A stretch of DNA of 64,000 bases from Pelagibacteraceae bacterium AG-404-P08 (GTDB lineage: Bacteria > Pseudomonadota > Alphaproteobacteria > HIMB59): NCBI GenBank assembly GCA_003216195.1, contig QCJF01000008.1:20406-84405 (forward strand), read 5' to 3'. Under the pieces are notes generated by a model. The model searched no databases. It saw only the letters and a program-made list of their open reading frames with translations, and was not told the DNA's origin. Below are positions 57,819 through 64,000 of this stretch, one piece after another; position 1 is the stretch's first letter, and the number at the start of each line of letters is the position of its first letter. Both the position numbers and the translations under genes were made by a program.

Positions 57819-60302
57819 ATGTTTGAGAAAATTAACAATTTTTTTTCATCAAAAAAAAATTCGAATTTAATTAAAGAAATCTCAAATAAATACATAAGTC
57901 AATTAGTTCAACTTGAAGATCAAATTTCAAAGCTAACGAAAGAGGAAATAATTACTAAAATTGAAACCTTAAAGGCTAAATATAGTTCTTCTAATGCAAA
58001 TGAACTATCTGAAGCTGATTTAACTTTTATTTGTGGCTTAGTAAGAGAAGTCTCTCAAAGAACCATTGATTTAAGACATTACGACTCTCAAATTATTGGA
58101 GGAATTGCGCTTTATTATGGATTTGTAGCTGAAATGAAAACAGGCGAAGGTAAAACATTAGTTGCTACTATCCCTATTATATTAAATTTTGTCTTAGGTA
58201 AAAAGGTTCACCTAATTACTGTAAATGATTACCTTGCAAAAAGAGACTCTTTATGGATGGGGCCCATTTTTAAGTACCTAAATATCAGTTGTTCATATAT
58301 TCAAAACAGCCAATCAGTAGAGGATAAAGTAAAAGGCTACCAATCTGATGTAATTTACGGAAATAATAATGAATTTTGCTTTGATTATTTAAGAGACAAT
58401 TTAAGAGGTATCAATCAACCAAAGATGCAAAATGAACATCATATAGCATTAATAGACGAGGCCGATTCAGTATTGATCGATGAGTCAAGATCTCCCTTGG
58501 GTATTTCAGGACCTATAAAAACACCCATACAGCTTTTTAAATTATGTTATGAAATTACTGAAGATCTCACAAAAAATGATGTCGAAATTAATGAAGAAAG
58601 AAAAAATGTTTTACTTATAGATAGTGGTATAAAAAAAATAGAATTTAACTTAAAAAAAATGAATTTTTTAAAAGGTAATAGTCTTTTTGATAATGATAAT
58701 TTAGAGGCTTATCAAATTATAAATCAATCACTAAAAGCCAGGTTTATATATGAGAAGGATAAAGATTATGTTGTTAAAGATGGGCAAATCATTGTTATAG
58801 ATGAGTTTTCTGGCAGATTATCTGAGGGAAGAAGGTTTGGTGAAGGTCTTCATCAATCTTTGGAAGCCAAAGAGGGCCTTAAAATTCAAGAGGAGAGTAT
58901 TACATTAGCTAGTATAACATTTCAAAATTATTTTAAAAAATATGAAAAAATATCTGGAATGACAGGGACTGCTTTAACTGAGTCTGAGGAGTTTTTACAG
59001 ATTTATGGTTTAAGTGTTATTGAAATACCCACACATAAACCAATGGTTAGGATTGATCAAAATGATCAAATTTATAAAACTCAAGATGAAAAATACAAAG
59101 CTGTTATAGATTTAGTAAAAATAAAACATGAAAAGGGTCAACCAATTTTAGTTGGGACTACTTCAATAGAAAAATCAAATTATATTTCAGATATCTTAAA
59201 GAATAATGAAATCCCTCACAACGTTCTAAATGCGAAAAATCATGAAAATGAGGCTGAAATAATAGCTTCAGCGGGAAAACCGTATCAAGTGACTGTTGCC
59301 ACTAATATGGCTGGTAGAGGGACTGATATAAAATTAGGTGGAAACCCCGAAGTTGATAAAAATTTTAATGAGAGTGATTATCAAAAAGTGATTGATTTTG
59401 GTGGATTATGTATTTTGGGAACAGAAAGACATGAAAGCAGAAGAATAGATAATCAATTAAGAGGAAGGTCAGGTAGGCAAGGAGATCCTGGTGAGAGTAT
59501 ATTTTTTGTCTCCCTAGAGGACGATCTTATGAGAATTTTTGGATCAGAAAAACTTCAATCCATGCTCTCAACTTTAGGTCTAAAACAAGGGGAAGTAATT
59601 GAACACAAATGGTTAACCTCATCTATTGAGAGGGCACAAAAAAGGGTTGAGGGGCATAACTTTGACATTAGAAAACAGTTATTAGAGTTTGATAACATTA
59701 TTGATAAACAGAGAAATATAATTTACTCAAAAAGAGAAACTATTATAAATGAAGATATAATTAATTTTATACAAGAAACTGAAGATGAATTTATAACTAA
59801 TTTATTAGAAAGTGAAAGAGATGAAATTAAACATTTCTCAGAGACTCTACCTTTCATTGATGAACAAGAAATTGGAAATAAAGATCACTATTTATCTTCT
59901 TTTAAAAAAATTAAAGACGAAAATTATGCAAAACATCTTGATGCATATATTTATATACTTAGACAAGTAAGTCTCTCTATTCTTGATAAAAATTGGCATA
60001 GCCACATTCAAGAACTTACTAATATTCGTATGTCTGTAAGTCTAAGTGGTTACGGTGGAAAAGACCCTGTAAATGAATTTCGAAAGGCATCATTAAGTGC
60101 ATTTAATCAATTAATATATGAAATACAAAAGCAGATGGTTTTAGTATTAAATAATATAAGGGTTAAAGAAAAAGATGAAAATGAGAATAAATTAAATAAA
60201 CCAATTATTAAGAAAATTGGCAGGAATGATCCCTGCCCGTGTGGATCAGGGAAAAAATATAAACAGTGTCATGGGAGTAGTAAATTAAACAATATAATTT
60301 AA
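57819..60302 (+). CDS. secA: preprotein translocase ATPase SecA
   Basis: SecA pushes unfolded preproteins through SecYEG. The 827 residues carry the Walker A motif MKTGEGKTLVAT (107-113 core), LITVNDYLAKRDS, ALIDEADSVLIDESRSPL, the GMTGTALTESEEF of the second nucleotide domain, VATNMAGRGTDIKLGG, the HWxxH two-helix finger region (DKNWHSHIQELTNIR) and a C-terminal zinc-binding SEC-C motif (NDPCPCGSGKKYKQCHG). It is shorter than the usual 850-900, mostly by a short C-terminal linker. The secreted proteins in this window (PpiA, MlaC and others) depend on it. The last 18 bp overlap accA tail to tail. Confidence 0.97.
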   Translation: MFEKINNFFSSKKNSNLIKEISNKYISQLVQLEDQISKLTKEEIITKIETLKAKYSSSNANELSEADLTFICGLVREVSQRTIDLRHYDSQIIGGIALYYGFVAEMKTGEGKTLVATIPIILNFVLGKKVHLITVNDYLAKRDSLWMGPIFKYLNISCSYIQNSQSVEDKVKGYQSDVIYGNNNEFCFDYLRDNLRGINQPKMQNEHHIALIDEADSVLIDESRSPLGISGPIKTPIQLFKLCYEITEDLTKNDVEINEERKNVLLIDSGIKKIEFNLKKMNFLKGNSLFDNDNLEAYQIINQSLKARFIYEKDKDYVVKDGQIIVIDEFSGRLSEGRRFGEGLHQSLEAKEGLKIQEESITLASITFQNYFKKYEKISGMTGTALTESEEFLQIYGLSVIEIPTHKPMVRIDQNDQIYKTQDEKYKAVIDLVKIKHEKGQPILVGTTSIEKSNYISDILKNNEIPHNVLNAKNHENEAEIIASAGKPYQVTVATNMAGRGTDIKLGGNPEVDKNFNESDYQKVIDFGGLCILGTERHESRRIDNQLRGRSGRQGDPGESIFFVSLEDDLMRIFGSEKLQSMLSTLGLKQGEVIEHKWLTSSIERAQKRVEGHNFDIRKQLLEFDNIIDKQRNIIYSKRETIINEDIINFIQETEDEFITNLLESERDEIKHFSETLPFIDEQEIGNKDHYLSSFKKIKDENYAKHLDAYIYILRQVSLSILDKNWHSHIQELTNIRMSVSLSGYGGKDPVNEFRKASLSAFNQLIYEIQKQMVLVLNNIRVKEKDENENKLNKPIIKKIGRNDPCPCGSGKKYKQCHGSSKLNNII

Positions 60303-61226
60303 GTATCTATTATTCCTTTTTTTTATTAGTTCATCTTTTGTTAATAATTTTAAGCCTTCAATACTTTTTAATATAACTCCTTTTAGATCAGAAGAGACTT
60401 TTTCAAAGTGTCTGTGAGCACCTCCTATTGGTTCCTCAATAATTTGATCAATTATTTTTAATTCTAGACAATCTTTTGCTGTTATTTTTAAAGAATTAGA
60501 TGCTGTCTCTGCAAAATTAGATGATTTCCAAAGTATTGATGAACAACCTTCAGGAGAAATAACGGAGTAAATTGAATTACTAAGCATGATAACAATATCA
60601 CTTGTAGCTAATGCAATAGCTCCACCTGATCCTCCTTCACCTATAATAATAGAAATACATGGTGTTTCACAATTTAATGCAACTTTCATCGATAGCGCGA
60701 TAGCTTCTGCTTGACCTCGCTCCTCAGCATCTTTGCCAGGATAGGCACCTGATGTATCCACAAAACAGATTAAAGGTAAATTTAGCTTAGATGCTAGCTT
60801 CATAATTCTTTGAGATTTTCTATATCCTTCAGGTTTTGCCATCCCAAAATTATGTTTAATTCTGGTATTCATATCATTACCTTTTTCGGTACCAAGAATA
60901 ACAACAGGTAAATTATCTAAAAAAGCAAGGCCAGATATGATTGCATTATCCTCTGAATACAATCTATCTCCATAAAGGGGAGTAAATTCTCTAAATAAAC
61001 TATTTATGAAATTTATTGTTTTAGGTCTATTTGGATGTCTTGCAAGTTTAACAATCTGCCAAGGGGATAAGTTAGAATAAATTCTATTTAACTCAATTTG
61101 TTTTTTTTTCTCAATATCCTTAATTTTTTTATCAATATCTATATCAGTATCTTTTGAGATTTTAGTTAGAGATTGTATTTCAACATCGAATTTTTCTAAT
61201 TTTTCTTCGAAATCTAAATAAAACAT
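60285..61226 (-). CDS. accA: acetyl-CoA carboxylase carboxyltransferase subunit alpha
   Basis: AccA and AccD transfer the carboxyl group from biotin to acetyl-CoA, making malonyl-CoA for fatty-acid synthesis (with fabI above). The 313 residues have the N-terminal helical part ending WQIVKLARHPNRP, then the crotonase-like core: LYGDRLYSEDNAIISG, NFGMAKPEGYRKS, FVDTSGAYPGKDAEERGQ, and IGEGGSGGAIALATSD, all classic AccA signatures. Length matches. It starts 7 bp after the xerD-like gene. AccD is not in the window. Confidence 0.96.
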   Translation of the reverse strand: MFYLDFEEKLEKFDVEIQSLTKISKDTDIDIDKKIKDIEKKKQIELNRIYSNLSPWQIVKLARHPNRPKTINFINSLFREFTPLYGDRLYSEDNAIISGLAFLDNLPVVILGTEKGNDMNTRIKHNFGMAKPEGYRKSQRIMKLASKLNLPLICFVDTSGAYPGKDAEERGQAEAIALSMKVALNCETPCISIIIGEGGSGGAIALATSDIVIMLSNSIYSVISPEGCSSILWKSSNFAETASNSLKITAKDCLELKIIDQIIEEPIGGAHRHFEKVSSDLKGVILKSIEGLKLLTKDELIKKRNNRYLNYIV

Positions 61227-61233
61227 TATATGA

Positions 61234-62091
61234 CTATAATTTATTTTTAAGTGGATGATAAGAGTCTAAAACTCTCTTTTTCATTGTCTTTGCAACCCTA
61301 GTGTAAATTTCTGTAGTTGAAATACTTGAGTGACCTAATAATTTTTGAATATGTCTTATATCAGCATTATTTTCTAACATAGTAGTTGCAAATGAGTGTC
61401 TAAAAGTATGTGTTGAGAGTTTAGTTTTAATTATCGAGTCAAAATAACAATTTTCAAGAAATTTATTGACTGATCTAGCTGTAATTTTTTTTTTATTAAT
61501 AGTAAAAATAAATTGATTGTCTTTATCTAAATATTCTAATTGAACTAAAAAATCTTTAATTATATAAACTTTTCTTTCTTTCGATCCTTTTCCATAAACA
61601 TAAATTGAATTATCTTGATAGTTAATATCAGACCATTTTAAATTTAATGCCTCTGATATTCTTAAACCTGATAAATAAATTAATTTTAATACAAGAATGT
61701 ATAACTTTGCATTATTCTTTTTAGAATTATTTAAATTCTTAAATAATTCTATCATTTGTGACTTTTCAATAGCTTTTGGTATCTTTTTAAAACCAGATAA
61801 GCTCTCAAATTCTTGAAAATCGATTTTATCAATTATTTTTTCAGTTTGGAGAAATCTTAAGAAATTTTTTAAAGTTGAAATTTTTCTATTTATACTAGAA
61901 CTTTTCAAATTTTTTTTTCTCAAATTTAAAATATATGATCTGATCTTTTTATTAACATTACCAGTCTTTATATCTTGAGCTTTAAAAAATTGATTTAGAT
62001 CAACTATATAATTATATACTGAGTTTTTTGAAAGATTTTTTTCGGATATTAAATATTGTGTATATAAATCTCTGTAGTTTTCATATTTCAT
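61234..62091 (-). CDS. xerD: tyrosine recombinase XerD-like
   Basis: XerC and XerD resolve chromosome dimers at dif. The 285 residues contain the N-terminal SAM-like core-binding domain (1-90) and a catalytic domain with all six active-site residues: R144 (SGLRISEA), K168 (YGKGSKER), H228 and R231 (HTFRHSFA), H254 (LLGHSSISTT) and the nucleophile Y263 (EIYTRV). Length and motifs fit XerC/D rather than phage integrases, and xerD lies next to accA and aroK in other alphaproteobacteria. It overlaps the large exported-protein gene by 4 bp and is followed 7 bp later by accA. Whether it acts as XerD or XerC cannot be decided. Confidence 0.87.
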   Translation of the reverse strand: MKYENYRDLYTQYLISEKNLSKNSVYNYIVDLNQFFKAQDIKTGNVNKKIRSYILNLRKKNLKSSSINRKISTLKNFLRFLQTEKIIDKIDFQEFESLSGFKKIPKAIEKSQMIELFKNLNNSKKNNAKLYILVLKLIYLSGLRISEALNLKWSDINYQDNSIYVYGKGSKERKVYIIKDFLVQLEYLDKDNQFIFTINKKKITARSVNKFLENCYFDSIIKTKLSTHTFRHSFATTMLENNADIRHIQKLLGHSSISTTEIYTRVAKTMKKRVLDSYHPLKNKL

Positions 62092-63545
62092 AAATTTATT
62101 AAATGTGCTCTGAAAGCTAATTTTATCAATTCATTCTTTAGGTATTCATTATCTATAATGTAGTTATTTAAGAAGTATAAATCGAATTCATTTATAGAGT
62201 AAAATTTTTCACTTAAATTTACATAGTATATATATGAGTCAATCAAGTTTAAATTTTCTGCTAAACTTGCCAAATATACAGGATTAACTGATATTGTGTC
62301 TGACTCTGTTCTTTTTAGATTATCACTCTCTATAAAATTAATATTTCTATTTAAAAATAAAAATTTCATCAAAGGACTGTCTATATTTTGATCATTATCT
62401 GCATAGTATTTATTTTCGAAGTTTTTAATTAAATAATTCTTTAAAGCTGTTGCTATATCGTTATTTTCGACTACACCGTTAGGAATATCCTTCAATAAAA
62501 TTATCAAATTTTCTAAAAAACTTGAGTTTTCATAAAGTGATAAAAGCATTAAACCATTAATGTAATTTAAATTTCTTGAGGTGATTCTCATTTCACTAAA
62601 TTGATCATTAACTAATCTGGATACATCATATAAATCCAATTGTAATAAGGGAATATAGTTTTCCAAAATTTCAAGTTTTTTATTATAGTTAATATTTTTT
62701 TGCATTTCTTCATACATAGCTAACTCTTTAGGTTTTACATTTAGCATTTCTAGCATAGATAAATATTGTGATTTATTTATAACTCTATTTTTAAAAAGGT
62801 AATTTATTTGATAAAGATCAATTGTATTTGATTTGAGATATATCTCTAATTCAAGAGTATTATTAATTTCATCCACATTGACTTTAATACTATCAGAAAT
62901 CAAAGTGATATATTTATCAATTAATCCTAATTCACTTAAGTTGTAATTTATTTCAATTGTATTATTTTTGAGAAAGTCTAACAAAAATTTTGTGTTTAAT
63001 TTATCAAACTCTTTTTGATCATAAATTTCAATTATAAAATTAATCTGCTCAAATTGATTATCTTTTATTAAGCATAAGATATTATAGATCAAAATATCAT
63101 CAAAATTTTTTTGATTATTATCCAATTCAAATAAATATCGACACAATTCATTAAATTGATTTGAGTCAGATAAATAAGCTAAATACGACTCATTGTGATT
63201 TGGGTTTTGGAATTCTTCAAAAATAACTTTTTCAAATAAATTTGAGTTAATTTGGTATCTATAATTTTTTTTATTGAATAAATTTATTTTTTCGAAAAAA
63301 AAATCATTTTCATTTGAATATTCAGGATAAATAGTACTATTTGTCAAAGGATCAAATAAAGAATAAAAAAAATTGTTATTATTTTCTGTTGAGTTTATAA
63401 GTTTTAAAAGAATTTCTTCTGATTTAATTGATGAAATTATATTGTTTTGTGAGAATGATTTTTCTTGAAATATGATTTCCTCATTAACTACATTGGCCTT
63501 CAATGGCAGAACTAATATTAGCAAAAAAAAAATGAGATATTTCAT
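62088..63545 (-). CDS. uncharacterised exported alpha-helical protein
   Basis: A 485-residue protein with a clear signal peptide (LIFFLLILVLPLKA, about 1-18) and no membrane segments afterward, so it should be periplasmic. The rest is rich in Asn, Leu, Ile and Glu and forms many helix-length amphipathic stretches (ENLIILLKDIP, LLKLINSTENNNN), like a helical-repeat (alpha-solenoid) protein, but no named repeat is clear. In other alphaproteobacteria the same place between xerD and aroK holds a large protein annotated as antifreeze glycopeptide polyprotein; this is likely its relative, without known function. It overlaps the small membrane protein by 3 bp (ATGA) and xerD by 4 bp. Confidence 0.75.
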   Translation of the reverse strand: MKYLIFFLLILVLPLKANVVNEEIIFQEKSFSQNNIISSIKSEEILLKLINSTENNNNFFYSLFDPLTNSTIYPEYSNENDFFFEKINLFNKKNYRYQINSNLFEKVIFEEFQNPNHNESYLAYLSDSNQFNELCRYLFELDNNQKNFDDILIYNILCLIKDNQFEQINFIIEIYDQKEFDKLNTKFLLDFLKNNTIEINYNLSELGLIDKYITLISDSIKVNVDEINNTLELEIYLKSNTIDLYQINYLFKNRVINKSQYLSMLEMLNVKPKELAMYEEMQKNINYNKKLEILENYIPLLQLDLYDVSRLVNDQFSEMRITSRNLNYINGLMLLSLYENSSFLENLIILLKDIPNGVVENNDIATALKNYLIKNFENKYYADNDQNIDSPLMKFLFLNRNINFIESDNLKRTESDTISVNPVYLASLAENLNLIDSYIYYVNLSEKFYSINEFDLYFLNNYIIDNEYLKNELIKLAFRAHLINL

Positions 63546-63673
63546 GTGAACTGATCTATTGGAATGTCATAAACCTTTTCTTTTGTTGGTGCTGGTATTT
63601 TTATAGAGTTAATTAAAACAAAACCTAATAAAATTAGTATAATAATCGTTGATAGTAATGCTATTTTTCTCAT
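63542..63673 (-). CDS. small single-span membrane protein (43 aa)
   Basis: Too short for usual length cut-offs. It translates as MRKIALLSTIIILILLGFVL followed by INSIKIPAPTKEKVYDIPID and QFT. A basic N-terminus and one hydrophobic helix (about 4-22) suggest an inner-membrane protein with a short periplasmic tail containing IPAPTKEK. The stop codon overlaps the start of the large exported-protein gene in an ATGA arrangement, typical of coupled translation, which supports a real gene. No start-site alternatives fit. It faces the divergent aroK, 54 bp away. Function unknown; a partner or insertion helper of the exported protein is possible. Confidence 0.65.
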   Translation of the reverse strand: MRKIALLSTIIILILLGFVLINSIKIPAPTKEKVYDIPIDQFT

Positions 63674-63727
63674 TATTATTAATTTATTGGTTTTTCATAT
63701 TATATATTTAAAACATATCAAATAACA

Positions 63728-64000
63728 ATGGTGAAAAAAAATTATGAAAAAATATGTATAATTGGTATGCCTGGATCAGGTAAATCCACGATTGGTAGGG
63801 CTTTGTCTGATTACTTAAAATTTGATTTTTATGATACTGATGAACAAATTGAAATAGAAAATCAATCTAAAATAAAAGATATATTTAAAAAAGAGGGTGA
63901 GGAGCATTTTAGAAAATTAGAAAGATCAATATTCAAAAAATTGATTTTGAAGAAAAAGATTGTTGTTTCTACAGGTGGGGGAATAATTTTAAAAAATAAA
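63728..64000 (+). CDS. aroK: shikimate kinase, cut by the window edge
   Basis: AroK phosphorylates shikimate with ATP, in the same pathway as aroC. The first 91 residues are present: the Walker A motif IIGMPGSGKSTIGRAL, the shikimate-binding Asp in FDFYDTDEQIE, EEHFRKLE, and the VVSTGGGIIL that holds the GGG substrate loop. These four blocks are typical of AroK/AroL and not of gluconate kinases. The start at 63728 follows 54 bp after the divergent small gene. The gene should continue for about 80 residues beyond 64000, probably followed by aroB as in other alphaproteobacteria. Confidence 0.92.
   Translation, partial: MVKKNYEKICIIGMPGSGKSTIGRALSDYLKFDFYDTDEQIEIENQSKIKDIFKKEGEEHFRKLERSIFKKLILKKKIVVSTGGGIILKNK

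Noticed and set aside
61234..62091. Phage or island integrase
   Set aside because: Length, motif spacing and position beside accA and aroK fit chromosomal XerC/XerD; no att repeats, tRNA target or phage genes are near.

Overview
The window is a compact, very AT-rich (by eye about 70% A+T) stretch of chromosome made almost entirely of housekeeping genes. The protein families and several gene neighbourhoods are alphaproteobacterial: histone-deacetylase-like hydrolase / xseB / dxs, DUF4167 beside prmC-prfA, DUF1178 beside a nitrilase and ubiG, xerD next to aroK, carA-carB-greA, and a 41-residue bL36. Overlapping genes, lack of insertion sequences and near absence of spacers point to a streamlined genome, most likely a free-living marine bacterium of the SAR11 / HIMB59 / AEGEAN-169 type. 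The histidyl-tRNA synthetase keeps the canonical motif 2, which argues mildly against the alphaproteobacterial groups with a derived enzyme. The lineage is an inference; no 16S gene is present.

Layout. 1-5542: end of pyrE, a cytidylyltransferase, pdxH, fabI-aroC, dxs and xseB. 5535-16201: on the minus strand, a division and cell-wall (dcw) cluster mraZ-rsmH-ftsL-like-ftsI-murE-murF-mraY-murD-ftsW that runs without a break into a glutamine amidotransferase-like gene, a histone-deacetylase-like gene, xseB and dxs. 16202-16592 is the only gene-free stretch over 300 bases; it holds the RNase P RNA gene and the mraZ promoter with 10-bp-spaced TGGGA boxes. 16593-25485: ampD-like amidase, bamD, recN, ligA, an M24 peptidase and a UvrD/PcrA helicase. 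25529-31111: mlaA, mlaC, tRNA-Ile(CAU), rpoD, dnaG and yqeY. 31155-39726: carA, carB, greA, an ELM1-like gene, an Fe/2-oxoglutarate oxygenase-like gene, trxB, rpmJ, sufE-like and a secreted peptidyl-prolyl isomerase. 39729-46662: a MotA/MotB-like pair, a PagL-like protein, tRNA-Val, murJ, a DsbA-like protein, a DUF1045 2H phosphoesterase and a Gate-domain membrane protein. 46706-54797: M23 peptidase, DUF4167, prmC, prfA, hisS, ispG, a RodZ-like protein and lysC. 54840-64000: ubiG, DUF1178, nitrilase, an unknown small gene, a degenerate methyltransferase, secA, accA, xerD, a large unknown exported protein, a small membrane protein and the start of aroK.

Functionally the window covers peptidoglycan synthesis and recycling (mur genes, ftsI, ftsW, murJ, ampD, M23), outer-membrane upkeep (bamD, mlaA, mlaC, PagL-like), isoprenoid, fatty-acid, shikimate and pyrimidine precursors, DNA repair (recN, ligA, uvrD, xseB) and core gene expression (rpoD, dnaG, hisS, prfA/prmC, rnpB).

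I found no CRISPR array, prophage, transposon or recognisable defence island. The best leads for something undescribed are the coupled DUF1045/Gate-domain pair, the non-flagellar MotA/MotB-like pair with a long coiled coil, the ELM1-like/oxygenase pair, a tRNA-Val with C33, and unknown exported or small proteins held in conserved neighbourhoods.
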